NCBI RefSeq assembly: GCF_001655615.1
Contig: NZ_CP011567.1
Location: forward strand, 434,001 to 498,000
Source: Pseudomonas sp. GR 6-02
GTDB lineage: Bacteria; Pseudomonadota; Gammaproteobacteria; Pseudomonadales; Pseudomonadaceae
Reading direction: 5' to 3'
DNA: 64,000 nt
Shown: positions 14,014 to 22,327 of the stretch, one piece after another
Layout of the letters: each line of letters begins with the position of its first letter
How positions within the stretch are numbered: position 1 is the first letter of the stretch
The notes under the pieces: generated by a model
Told to the model about the DNA's origin: nothing
Seen by the model: the letters and a program-made list of their open reading frames with translations, nothing else
The model's database searches: none
Program-made: the position numbers and the translations under genes

Positions 14014-15257
14014 GTCGCTTCCCTGGCGCACAGGTCTGAGATCATCCGCAGTCGACGTTTGGCTTCGCTGACGAACGGGTTGCGTTCATCCCAGGCATAA
14101 CCCGCGAGGATCGAGCTGATCATGCGGCGAATATCCTCTGTACCGCCCTGATAGAAAATCACATCCTGAAAAGTCCCTGCGTACCAGCCCTCGACGTAGC
14201 AACGGAAGGTATCGACGCCGCGCTTGAGCGGTTCGGCGAATTCGGTCTGCCAGTCGACGCTTTCACCTTGCAGTTGGCGGTGCAGCACCCCGGCGGCCAT
14301 GCTCGCCGAACGCATGGCGATGGTCACGCCGGAGGAGAACACCGGGTCGAGAAATTCCGCGGCATTGCCCAACAAGACGAAGCCAGGGCCATGCAGGGTT
14401 TTGACGTTGGCCGAATAACCGCCGATGGTCCGCGCGGGGGTATCCCACACCGCATTGTTCAGCACCCCGGCCAGGCTTGGCGTTTCAGCGATAAAGCCGC
14501 GCAGGCAGTCGTCCAGATTCTCGGTGCGGCCTGCGAAGTGTTCGGCGGCTGCCACGACGCCCACCGAGCAGCGACCGTTGCTGAACGGGATGGTCCAGAA
14601 CCAGATGTCGCGCTGGGTCGGATGGGTGGTAATGAGGATTTTTTCCCGTTCGAAAGCCGGGCTGTCGATACAGTCTTCGACGTGGGTGAACACCGCCTGA
14701 CGCACCGGAAAGTTCGACGGTGCCTCAAGGTCCAGCAAGCGTGGCAGTACGCGACCGTAGCCGCTGGCATCGAGCACGAAATCGGCCTCGACGCGGTATT
14801 GGCTGCCATCTTCGCGAAGCACATCGAGCTGCGGTTTCGCCAAGCTGAAATCAACGCTGACGATGGCTTCGCCGTAACGGACGTCGACTCCCTGCAGTTC
14901 AGCCTGATCGGCCAGCAGTTTGTCAAAGTCGGCGCGCTGGACCTGGAAGGTCGTCGGCTTGCCGTTGCTGAACGTCTCACCGAAATCGAAGGTGCTGTAC
15001 TGATCGCCCCAGGCGAATGCCGCACCGTTCTTCAATTGGAAACCGGCCGCATTGACCGCGTCGAGCATGCCGGCTTCTTCGACGAAATCCAGGCAGTGGG
15101 ACAGCAGGCTTTCACCGATGGAAAACCGCGGGAAATGCTGGCGTTCGATCATCAGCACATCATGGCCTTTGCGCTTGAGCAGCGCGGCGGCGATGGCGCC
15201 CGAGGGGCCGGCACCGATCACCACCACCTGACGACGTTCCATTTCAACTGTTGGCAC
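14010..15257 (-). CDS. FAD-dependent oxidoreductase, halogenase/geranylgeranyl-reductase-like
   Basis: Flavoprotein of 415 residues. The N-terminal Rossmann motif is VVVIGAGPSGAIAAALLKRK, then IERQHFPRFSIGESLLSHC, which is the GESL region of tryptophan-halogenase-like monooxygenases. Further on lies VLLGNAAEFLDPVFSSGV, the second FAD contact. A possible role is hydroxylation or another oxidation of the aromatic head group. The true halogenase motif WxWxIP is only partly kept (IWFWTIPF), so I do not call it a halogenase. I chose GTG 15257 because AAGGAG lies five bases upstream; an ATG at 15242 is the alternative. Confidence 0.8.
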   Translation of the reverse strand: MPTVEMERRQVVVIGAGPSGAIAAALLKRKGHDVLMIERQHFPRFSIGESLLSHCLDFVEEAGMLDAVNAAGFQLKNGAAFAWGDQYSTFDFGETFSNGKPTTFQVQRADFDKLLADQAELQGVDVRYGEAIVSVDFSLAKPQLDVLREDGSQYRVEADFVLDASGYGRVLPRLLDLEAPSNFPVRQAVFTHVEDCIDSPAFEREKILITTHPTQRDIWFWTIPFSNGRCSVGVVAAAEHFAGRTENLDDCLRGFIAETPSLAGVLNNAVWDTPARTIGGYSANVKTLHGPGFVLLGNAAEFLDPVFSSGVTIAMRSASMAAGVLHRQLQGESVDWQTEFAEPLKRGVDTFRCYVEGWYAGTFQDVIFYQGGTEDIRRMISSILAGYAWDERNPFVSEAKRRLRMISDLCAREAT

Positions 15258-16404
15258 GGGTGCTCCTTGCCGGGGCGGCGATGTTCAAAGGGATTCGGTG
15301 CATGCCGGCGAGTGCCGGCAGCAGGGTTGCGACCAGGCCCATCAACATCAGCGCGAAATACAGCTCGGGGCTGATGAGTTGTTGTTGCAGCAGCAGGTTG
15401 AGAAAGACGATCTCGCTCAAGCCGCGGATATTCAGTAAAAGGCTTTCCCGCCAGCGGCTGGCACCTTCAAACGAGACGCCGGCCCAGCCGAGGCCCAGCC
15501 AGTTGCCCAACAATTTGCTGGCGATCGGCAACAACAGGAGCGCGGCCAGTTGCACCCCACCGAGATTGTCGAGGGCGCTGTGCACGTTGATCTGCACGAT
15601 GCCGAACGTGAGGATCAACGGGATGGCGATCCAGGTCTGCAAACGACTCATCCACGCCGTTGGCAATGGCAGTACCAGCGACACCTTGAGCACGGCCATG
15701 CACAGCAGGTAACCGATGCCGAAAATCAGCGCATTGAGCTTGAAGTGCTCGGCGACCACCAGCAGCGCGAAGAAGCAGCCGCTGTGCAGCAACGGCTGGC
15801 GCAACCCGAGCAGTCGCAGCAATAACGGCAGACAGGCGCCTGCCAGCGGCAGCAAGAGGCTGCTCAGGTGCAGGCTGCCTTGGGCGAACGCGAACAGGGT
15901 CCAGCAAGTCAGGTCGATCAGGATCGCGGTCTGCACCAGGCGTCGGGTGGCGGCGGGCGGGTAGTTGATGTGTCGCAGGTACAGGTACAACACCGGAATC
16001 GCGGTGATGGCGAACAACAGACCGACCGCCAGCGAGCTGATCCACGGCTGTGGCGGCAGTAACCAGACCGCTGTCGCCAGCCCGCAGGCAAAGGGAATGC
16101 AGAAACTCGGCAGGGCGATTTTCAGGCTCTGGCGATCCAGTCGCAGGTCGATCACGTCGCTGAGGATGTGCCCCAGCAGCAAGGCAAAGCTCAGGCTGTA
16201 GAGGTTCTTCAGCCAACCCGGCGAGATCAGGTCGGCACCGCTGAGATGCCAGCCTGGTTCGATCCAGAAATACATCAGCAGCGGCAGGCCGAAGGTTGCC
16301 AGCAACAACTGGCTGACGATCGGAATCAGACCGAAACGTCGACCGACGTGGGTGGCCATGGCGAACAACACCAGGGCCATGACCCAGAACGCCGCGACCA
16401 TCAT
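15244..16404 (-). CDS. Polytopic membrane protein, CPA2 sodium/proton-antiporter-like
   Basis: Inner-membrane protein of 386 residues with about 11-12 hydrophobic segments and few charged residues. The overall pattern (two sets of membrane segments, DVIDLRLDR after a helix, and INVHSALDNLGG) resembles the membrane half of Kef/NhaA-like cation:proton antiporters. No ligand-gating domain is present. I do not recall this gene as part of the core ape set, so its presence inside an ATGA-coupled operon suggests a cluster-specific job, perhaps driving export. The ATG at 16404 overlaps the exporter stop by four bases; the long N-terminal extension of the open frame is a shadow of the neighbour gene. 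Confidence 0.65.
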   Translation of the reverse strand: MMVAAFWVMALVLFAMATHVGRRFGLIPIVSQLLLATFGLPLLMYFWIEPGWHLSGADLISPGWLKNLYSLSFALLLGHILSDVIDLRLDRQSLKIALPSFCIPFACGLATAVWLLPPQPWISSLAVGLLFAITAIPVLYLYLRHINYPPAATRRLVQTAILIDLTCWTLFAFAQGSLHLSSLLLPLAGACLPLLLRLLGLRQPLLHSGCFFALLVVAEHFKLNALIFGIGYLLCMAVLKVSLVLPLPTAWMSRLQTWIAIPLILTFGIVQINVHSALDNLGGVQLAALLLLPIASKLLGNWLGLGWAGVSFEGASRWRESLLLNIRGLSEIVFLNLLLQQQLISPELYFALMLMGLVATLLPALAGMHRIPLNIAAPARSTRANS

Positions 16405-18740
16405 GCTGCTGGCTCCGCAACCGGGGCGGTGTGGACTTGGCGTCCGGCCCACGGCGCCAGGATGAAGCTGTACGCTAGGCCGAGGCTCACCGATAGGCCG
16501 AAGTTGCTCACCGCCGGTGTGCTGGACACCGCCAGCAGGCCAAACGATAGCCATGTGGTTGCGGCTGCCAGCATGGTGCCCAACAGGCTCGCGGCGGCGC
16601 CGCCGATCTGCTCGCGCATGAGGATCGCGTAGTCGACGCTGATGGCTGTCACCAGCAGCAGGCCGAACAGGCTGAACAGCGTCAGCGGCTGCCCGAGCCA
16701 GCCGAGGCTTGCCAGGCTGCACAGGGCCGCCAGTAGTGGCAGGGAGACAATTCGCAGTGCGCCACCGAGACCGAATGGCAGAATCAGCACCAGCACGATC
16801 AATACGCAGGAGGCGAGTTTCAATTCAGCGGCGCTGATTTGAGTTGCGGCAAATACCTTGTTCAGGTCGCCGAGGCGGTCGACCAGTTGCACACCCGGCA
16901 AGTCCAGCGCCTGGACCCGCAACAACGCCGGATTGTTCAAACCTTGCAGGCTGACCATCGCGGCCACGCCGTTATCGGTCGGCCCCAGCCACAGGGTGCG
17001 GTAGGGCTCGGCCAATGGGCCGGCCAGGGCCGCATCGATATCTTCGGTGGGCAGCGCCTGTAGCTTCACCAACTCGGCTTGCAGCGCGTCGGCAGGCACG
17101 CCAAGCTCGAGCAACGGTTGCCAGAACTGCGGCAGCTTGCCCAGAGCATCACGCACTTTGCGCTGTTCGCTCGGCGGGCTGACCAACTGGTTGAGCGACA
17201 GGTAGCCCTGGAGTTTTTCCAGGTTGACCAACTGATCCAGGCGCTCGCTCAGTGCCGTCTGGCGTTCGAGCAACTCCTGCTGATTGGCCGCGCGCACCAG
17301 GAAAAACTGGCTGGTGGGTTGATAGCCGGTGATGCGCGCAATGGTCTGGGCTTCGTCCGTCAGTTGCTGCGGTGCGCCGACCCATTGGCGAATGTCGTTT
17401 TTTGTTTGCAACTGCAACAGACCGCCAACACAGAACGCGATCAACAGCGCCAGCAACACCGGCGTGCGTACGTATTTGAGCAGCGATTCACGCAGCGCCA
17501 GCAAAGACTCGGCAATGCGCATCGGCCATTGCGCCGGACGCAGTTGCGCGCCCTTGAGCAGCGCCGGCAGCAGGCACACCGCTGACAGATAAGCGCCGAG
17601 CAGGCCAGCGGCGGAGAACACGGCAATCTGGGTCAGGGCAGGGAACGGCGTCCAGGCCAGGGCCAGGTAGCCGATGCAACTGGTGATCAGGCTCAGCGTC
17701 AGCCCTGGCAGGGTCAGGCGCAACGCCGGCCAACTGTGCCAGGGTTTCAGGCTCCAGCTTTTCGACAGGTAATGCAGTGGGTAATCCACCGCCACGCCGA
17801 TCAGGCTTGAGCCCAGCACCAGCGTCATCACATGCATCTGACCGAACAGTGCCACGCAGGCCACCGCGCCGAACAGCATGCCCACCAGCACCGGGACGAA
17901 CGCCAGCACCACCCGCCAACGCCGGAAGGCCAGCAACAGCAGCAACAAAATCCCCATCGTGGCGCCGCCACCGACCCAGGTGATCTCGCGCGCGGCTTGC
18001 CGTTGACCGCTGGCGGCATACAGCAGGCCGCTGGCAGCGAGCAGTTGCACATCCGCCTGGGCGGCTTCTTCGCGACTGTGCTGGAGCAGGTCAGCCACTT
18101 GCAGCGGCAGGTTCATGTCGAATGCGTTGCCGACGGTTCGCGCCCGCAGCATCACCCAGCTCTTGCCGTCGGCATCGGCGACCAGCACGCCGCTGCCGAT
18201 GTCCAACTGCACCGAACCGCGCTGTGGCTGGCTGTTCTGGATGCGCCCGGTCAGGCCGAGCCAGTCATCCTGGCTCGGCACCAGGCTGAACCCGGTGAAG
18301 GGGTCGAACAGGGCTTGTACCCGTTGCTGGATAAAGGCGTCGGGATGCTCGATGAGTTGCTGACGGTCGGCCGCGGACAGCATCGCCAGTCGGCCTTGCA
18401 GCAATTGCGTGCGCAGCGCTGGCAAGTCGGCTTGCAGGTTCCACTGGACCTTTTCGAACACGCCGCTGGCTTGCCACTGTTCACCGAGTTTTTGCGCCAT
18501 GGCGATGGCTTGCTGACGGTCTTTATGGCCGACCAGCACCAGCATTTCCCGGTTCAGCGGTTCTTGCATGCGTTGTTCGGCGCGCAACTCCAGTGCGTCC
18601 GGCGCGGTGCCTGGCACCAGTTCCATCAGGTTGGCCGACAGCGGAGTGCCGTCGCGCCACTGCCAACCGGCGAGTGCGAGCACCGCCAGCAGCAGGACCA
18701 GGAACAGCCGCGGCAGCATCCGTTCACTCGGCAAAGTCAT
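16401..18740 (-). CDS. MMPL/RND-like exporter, ApeM-like
   Basis: Inner-membrane transporter of 779 residues in the MMPL family. It has one N-terminal membrane segment (LPRLFLVLLLAVLALAGW), a large periplasmic domain, five further segments starting near ATMGILLLLLLAFRR, then a second periplasmic domain and five more segments near the C-terminus. This 1+5+1+5 layout is the HpnN/MMPL type. It probably extracts the acyl-linked aryl polyene from the inner membrane. The ATG at 18740 has GGAG four bases upstream and overlaps the LolA-like gene by 17 bases. Confidence 0.85.
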   Translation of the reverse strand: MTLPSERMLPRLFLVLLLAVLALAGWQWRDGTPLSANLMELVPGTAPDALELRAEQRMQEPLNREMLVLVGHKDRQQAIAMAQKLGEQWQASGVFEKVQWNLQADLPALRTQLLQGRLAMLSAADRQQLIEHPDAFIQQRVQALFDPFTGFSLVPSQDDWLGLTGRIQNSQPQRGSVQLDIGSGVLVADADGKSWVMLRARTVGNAFDMNLPLQVADLLQHSREEAAQADVQLLAASGLLYAASGQRQAAREITWVGGGATMGILLLLLLAFRRWRVVLAFVPVLVGMLFGAVACVALFGQMHVMTLVLGSSLIGVAVDYPLHYLSKSWSLKPWHSWPALRLTLPGLTLSLITSCIGYLALAWTPFPALTQIAVFSAAGLLGAYLSAVCLLPALLKGAQLRPAQWPMRIAESLLALRESLLKYVRTPVLLALLIAFCVGGLLQLQTKNDIRQWVGAPQQLTDEAQTIARITGYQPTSQFFLVRAANQQELLERQTALSERLDQLVNLEKLQGYLSLNQLVSPPSEQRKVRDALGKLPQFWQPLLELGVPADALQAELVKLQALPTEDIDAALAGPLAEPYRTLWLGPTDNGVAAMVSLQGLNNPALLRVQALDLPGVQLVDRLGDLNKVFAATQISAAELKLASCVLIVLVLILPFGLGGALRIVSLPLLAALCSLASLGWLGQPLTLFSLFGLLLVTAISVDYAILMREQIGGAAASLLGTMLAAATTWLSFGLLAVSSTPAVSNFGLSVSLGLAYSFILAPWAGRQVHTAPVAEPAA

Positions 18741-19440
18741 GTTGCTCCGCATCGCTCAAAGGTTGGGCGCTGGTGCTGTCCTGCATGCGCAACAGGGTTC
18801 GGTCACCCTGGGTTTCGAGCAGTTCGATGTTGTGTACCAGTTCGCCGCCGTCAATGTTGATCTGATTGAACACCTGTTTGAGCAGCATCGAACGCGGGGT
18901 CAGGGTCAGTTTCCAGTTCTGCGCATCGCCACTCAACGACAGCTCGAAATCCCGTTGCAGGCCACTGCTGTCGCCTTGCAGCACGGCGAGGAACAAACGG
19001 TTCTGTTCGGCGCCGGCACTCTTGTTCGGCAGCATTTGCCAGCCGCTGGCATCCCGCCGGGCAATGCCCTTGTCGCTGATGCGGTAATCCTGTTGCAGCG
19101 GCGTTTTCAGCAGCCAGAGCAGGCCGTGATTTTTCGCCAGAACGAAGGTGCCCTTGCTGGTCAGCGGCTGGGGCAGGGCGCGCAGGTGTTTTTCCTGGAT
19201 GAAGTTGCCGTGGATCACATCGGGTTTGGCCAGTTGATCGCTCAGTTGCTGGAGATCGAAGGCCTGGGCCAACGATGAAAAGCCCAGCATAAATATCAAG
19301 CTCACACCAATCCCGTAGCAGCTGCCGAGCCTGCGAGGCTGCGTCCGGCGGCGAAGCCGTCGTTCAGGCATATCCGGTGGCGACTGCTGCGCAGTCGAAC
19401 GCAGGCTTCGCCAGCTGCTACAAAGGAATCGCAAATTCAT
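18724..19440 (-). CDS. LolA-like periplasmic carrier, ApeL-like, with a REP-derived N-terminus
   Basis: Outer-membrane lipoprotein-carrier-like protein. The mature domain begins at FDLQQLSDQLAKPDVIHGNF and matches the LolA fold (RYxxFLQ-like QEKHLRALPQPLTSKGTF). If translated from ATG 19440, which overlaps the thioesterase stop as ATGA, the protein has 238 residues. In that case residues 7-42 are encoded by an inverted repeat (19315-19421), and only then comes the hydrophobic core GVSLIFMLGFSSLAQA. An internal GTG at 19305 would give 193 residues but a signal peptide with no positive charges. The repeat supplies arginines (RRLRRR) that could serve as the n-region. The start is therefore uncertain; the family assignment is not. 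Confidence 0.78.
   Translation of the reverse strand: MNLRFLCSSWRSLRSTAQQSPPDMPERRLRRRTQPRRLGSCYGIGVSLIFMLGFSSLAQAFDLQQLSDQLAKPDVIHGNFIQEKHLRALPQPLTSKGTFVLAKNHGLLWLLKTPLQQDYRISDKGIARRDASGWQMLPNKSAGAEQNRLFLAVLQGDSSGLQRDFELSLSGDAQNWKLTLTPRSMLLKQVFNQINIDGGELVHNIELLETQGDRTLLRMQDSTSAQPLSDAEQHDFAE
19315..19421. repeat. REP-type inverted repeat inside the LolA-like gene
   Basis: GTAGCAGCTG at 19315-19324 returns as CAGCTGCTAC at 19412-19421, and GAGCCTGCG nearby echoes CGCAGGCTTCG. A further hairpin, CGACTGCTGCGCAGTCG, lies at 19381-19397. Other REPs in this window lie between genes; this one lies in a reading frame, in the gap between the thioesterase stop and the signal peptide of the LolA-like gene. 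Confidence 0.75.
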
Positions 19441-19862
19441 GGCAGCACCCTTTCAACCGCGTCGGTAAACACCTTGGGCGAAGCCAACTGCATTTCGCGG
19501 CTGCTCATGTCGACGGCAACCTGCACTGAAACAGCGCGGGTCAGACGTTCGCCAGTTGCGAGATCGCTGATCAGGTAATTGATCTTCAGTCGGTTCTCCC
19601 ATTCCACCAGGCTGGCGCGCACATTCAGCTTCTGGCCGAACACGGCGCCGCGTACATAGCGCAACTGCAAGTCGATCACCGGCCAGGCGTAACCCGACGC
19701 AACCATGGCGTCGTAGTTGTGGCCGATCCTGTCCAGCAGCGCACAGCGGGCGACTTCCAGGTATTTGACGTAATGGCCGTGCCAGACCACGTTCATGGTG
19801 TCGACGTCAAAGAACGGGACGAGGATTTCCGTATCGGTGTGAAGCACTCCCTTGCTACGCAT
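19437..19862 (-). CDS. Hotdog thioesterase of the 4-hydroxybenzoyl-CoA type, ApeK-like
   Basis: Single-hotdog thioesterase, 141 residues. The family signature is FFDVDTMNVVWHGHYVKYLE near residues 17-36, with the acidic residue and the HGHY turn of 4-hydroxybenzoyl-CoA thioesterases. It may release the starter acid or edit stalled acyl-ACPs in pigment synthesis. The ATG at 19862 overlaps the lyase stop by eight bases; longer open frame upstream is a shadow of the lyase. Confidence 0.82.
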   Translation of the reverse strand: MRSKGVLHTDTEILVPFFDVDTMNVVWHGHYVKYLEVARCALLDRIGHNYDAMVASGYAWPVIDLQLRYVRGAVFGQKLNVRASLVEWENRLKINYLISDLATGERLTRAVSVQVAVDMSSREMQLASPKVFTDAVERVLP

Positions 19863-21399
19863 GCAGCCTCCAGTGTTGCTCGGCGATGCGTTGCAGGCAC
19901 AGGCGCAATTCGCCTTCCAGGGCACGGTCTTCGATGACCGGCGGGAAGTCCTTGGCCAATTCCTCGTGCATCGCGGCCAGGGCCGGTGGCAGTGGACGCG
20001 CGTCTTCAGCCTGGCCGCGCAGCCACACGCCTTGATTGGCGGCCAGCAGCGTGGCGGCGGCAACCTGTTCGGTCAGCTCCAGCACGCGGATGGCGTCGCG
20101 GGCAGCGATGGTGCCCATGCTGACTTTGTCCTGGTTGTGGCACTCGGTGGAGCGCGAGAAGACGCTGGCCGGCATGGTGTTTTTCAGGGCTTCGGCGGTC
20201 CAGGCGCTGGTGCCGATCTGCACGGCCTTGAAGCCGTGATTGAGCATCGCACGGTCGGCGGTGGCGCCGGACAGGTTGCTCGGCAAGCCATGGTTGTAGC
20301 GTTCGTCCACCAGCAGCGCGAGTTGACGGTCGAGCAAGTCGGCGACGTTGGCCACCAGGTTTTTCAGGCTGTCCATGGCGAACGCAATGTGGCCGCCGTA
20401 GAAGTGCCCGCCGTGCAGCACGCGTTCGGCTTCGGCGTCGATGATCGGGTTGTCGTTGGCGCTGTTGAGTTCGATCTCGATGAACGAGCGCAGCCAGTTC
20501 AGACTGTCGGCCAGCACACCGAGCACGTGTGGTGCGCAACGCAGGGAGTAACGGTCTTGCAGGCGATGCAGCGGCGCGGTCGGCGCGTCGATCGCCAGAT
20601 CCTTGCGCAGCCACGCGGCAACTTGCATCTGCCCTGGATGGGGTTTGGCGGCGAACAGGCGCTCGTCGAAGTGCTCCGGGTTGCCCTGCAAAGCGACCAC
20701 GTTCAGCGCGGTGATGCGCGTGGCCAGTTGCAGCAGGTAATCGGCACGGGCGTAAGCCAGGCACGCAAGGCCGGTCATCACGGCGGTGCCGTTCATCAGC
20801 GCCAGGGCTTCCTTGGGGCGCAATACCAGCGGTTGCCAACCCAGTTCCTTGTGCACATCAGCCGCTTGCCGGCGTTCGCCGCGGAACATCACTTCGCGCT
20901 CGCCGGACAAGGCTGCGGCGACGTAGGACAGCGGCGTCAGATCACCGCTGGCGCCCACGGAACCTTCTTCCGGAATCAGCGGCAGGATGTCGTGTTCGAG
21001 GAACGCTTGCAGGCGCTCCAGCAACTCCACGCGTACCCCGGACACGCCCTGGCACAGCGACTGTAAACGTGCCGCCAGCACCGCACGGGTGGCCTGGGCA
21101 TCGAGCAGTTTGCCCAGGCCGCAGCCGTGGAATGTGTACAGATGACGAGGCAGGGCTTCGACGTGGTGCAGCGGCACCGCCACCACACAGGAATCGCCAT
21201 AACCGGTGGTCACGCCATAGATCACGCCTTCCTTGTCCAGCAGGGAGTCAAGGAACTGCGGACCCTTGGCAATGCGCTGGCGAAACTCGGGGTTGCCCTG
21301 CAACTGCGTCGGCACCTGACGGTTGGCCAGGGCCAGCACGTCTTCGATGCACAAAGGGAGTTCGCCGAAGGTTACCGGCTCAAGCGTTGGCGTCGTCAT
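19855..21399 (-). CDS. Aromatic amino acid ammonia-lyase (HAL/TAL family) of the APE cluster
   Basis: Enzyme of 514 residues with the MIO cofactor triad Ala150-Ser151-Gly152 inside GSVGASGDLTPLSY and the catalytic loop tyrosine in YGVTTGYGDS (Tyr61). It would eliminate ammonia from an aromatic amino acid, giving a cinnamate-type acid that can be turned into the hydroxybenzoyl starter. The pair that sets substrate choice aligns as Phe90-His91 (TFHGCGLG), unlike the SH of histidine lyases or the HL of bacterial tyrosine lyases, so I do not name the substrate. The ATG at 21399 overlaps the acyltransferase stop by 20 bases. Confidence 0.85.
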   Translation of the reverse strand: MTTPTLEPVTFGELPLCIEDVLALANRQVPTQLQGNPEFRQRIAKGPQFLDSLLDKEGVIYGVTTGYGDSCVVAVPLHHVEALPRHLYTFHGCGLGKLLDAQATRAVLAARLQSLCQGVSGVRVELLERLQAFLEHDILPLIPEEGSVGASGDLTPLSYVAAALSGEREVMFRGERRQAADVHKELGWQPLVLRPKEALALMNGTAVMTGLACLAYARADYLLQLATRITALNVVALQGNPEHFDERLFAAKPHPGQMQVAAWLRKDLAIDAPTAPLHRLQDRYSLRCAPHVLGVLADSLNWLRSFIEIELNSANDNPIIDAEAERVLHGGHFYGGHIAFAMDSLKNLVANVADLLDRQLALLVDERYNHGLPSNLSGATADRAMLNHGFKAVQIGTSAWTAEALKNTMPASVFSRSTECHNQDKVSMGTIAARDAIRVLELTEQVAAATLLAANQGVWLRGQAEDARPLPPALAAMHEELAKDFPPVIEDRALEGELRLCLQRIAEQHWRLHA

Positions 21400-22327
21400 C
21401 GGTCTTCCAGAAAGGGTAAAAGTTGAACCATTGTTGGGGCGCTTCGAGGCAATAGTGACCCAGGCGTTCGGCATAGCGCGAAGCCCACTGATGAATGACC
21501 TGTTCGCGCTCGCTGCGTTTCCACACCACCGCCTCGGTGAACGGTTCGAGGGTCAGTCGATAGTCGCCCGTGGGCTTCTTCAGGCACAGCAGCAGATTGA
21601 CCGGGCATTTCAGCAAACCGGCCAGCAGCCACGGGCCTTGCGGGAACGCTGCCTGGTGACCGAGAAAATCCACCGTCACGCTGCGCCCGCCATGCAGCGG
21701 CACGCGGTCGCCGGCAATTGCCAGCCACTCGCCGCGCTCCAGGCGCTCATGCAGTTGCAACATGATCACCGGGTCGAGCTCGCTGACCTGGATCAGCCGC
21801 AGATTGGTTGCCCCGGCTTCGCCCAGCAGGCGGTTGAACTGCTCGGCGTGCTTGGTGTGCACCAGCACGTTCATGGTGACTTTCTCGCCGATCTCGGCCA
21901 GTGCCCGGCAAACCTCGAGATTGCCCAGGTGCGCGCCCACCAGCATCTGCCCGCGTGTGCCGCGCAGTTTATTGCGCAGCAGCGCCGGGTCGATGATTTC
22001 GATCTGCTCGATGCTCAGCTTGCCGTTCCACACGTCGAGTTTGTCGAGCATGGAATCGGCGAAGGCCATGAACTGGCCGAACACCCGCCAATGAGTCGGA
22101 CGCAATTCGCTGCGCCCGCTCCAGTCGGCGAGCCGCTGCTGGTATTGCCAGGCGCTTTGGCGGGCGCTGCGTCCGAACAGGAAAAAGTACAGCACGATGC
22201 CGTAGAGCAGCGGGCTCAGCAGGCGTCGGCCCAGGACCTTTGCGCAGAATGCGGTGAACTTCATCAACCAGAAACTGCCACGCTCCTGGCGGTCGGCCCA
22301 GTGCTGTTTGTCTGCGTTGCCGTTCAT
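21380..22327 (-). CDS. LpxL/HtrB-like acyltransferase, C-terminal half of ApeJ
   Basis: Membrane-associated acyltransferase of the lipid A lauroyltransferase type, 315 residues, with an N-terminal hydrophobic segment (LLSPLLYGIVLYFFLFG) and the active-site stretch GAHLGNLEVCRAL in place of the usual HTGNWE. It probably transfers the polyene acyl chain or another acyl group onto the lipid carrier. In several published clusters this domain is fused to a glycosyltransferase as ApeJ; here the two are separate genes overlapping as ATGA at 22324-22327. Confidence 0.8.
   Translation of the reverse strand: MNGNADKQHWADRQERGSFWLMKFTAFCAKVLGRRLLSPLLYGIVLYFFLFGRSARQSAWQYQQRLADWSGRSELRPTHWRVFGQFMAFADSMLDKLDVWNGKLSIEQIEIIDPALLRNKLRGTRGQMLVGAHLGNLEVCRALAEIGEKVTMNVLVHTKHAEQFNRLLGEAGATNLRLIQVSELDPVIMLQLHERLERGEWLAIAGDRVPLHGGRSVTVDFLGHQAAFPQGPWLLAGLLKCPVNLLLCLKKPTGDYRLTLEPFTEAVVWKRSEREQVIHQWASRYAERLGHYCLEAPQQWFNFYPFWKTDDDANA

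Noticed and set aside
14010-15257. Calling the FAD enzyme a halogenase
   Set aside because: GESL is present, but the tryptophan motif is only partly kept and no other halogenase mark was seen; left as oxidoreductase.
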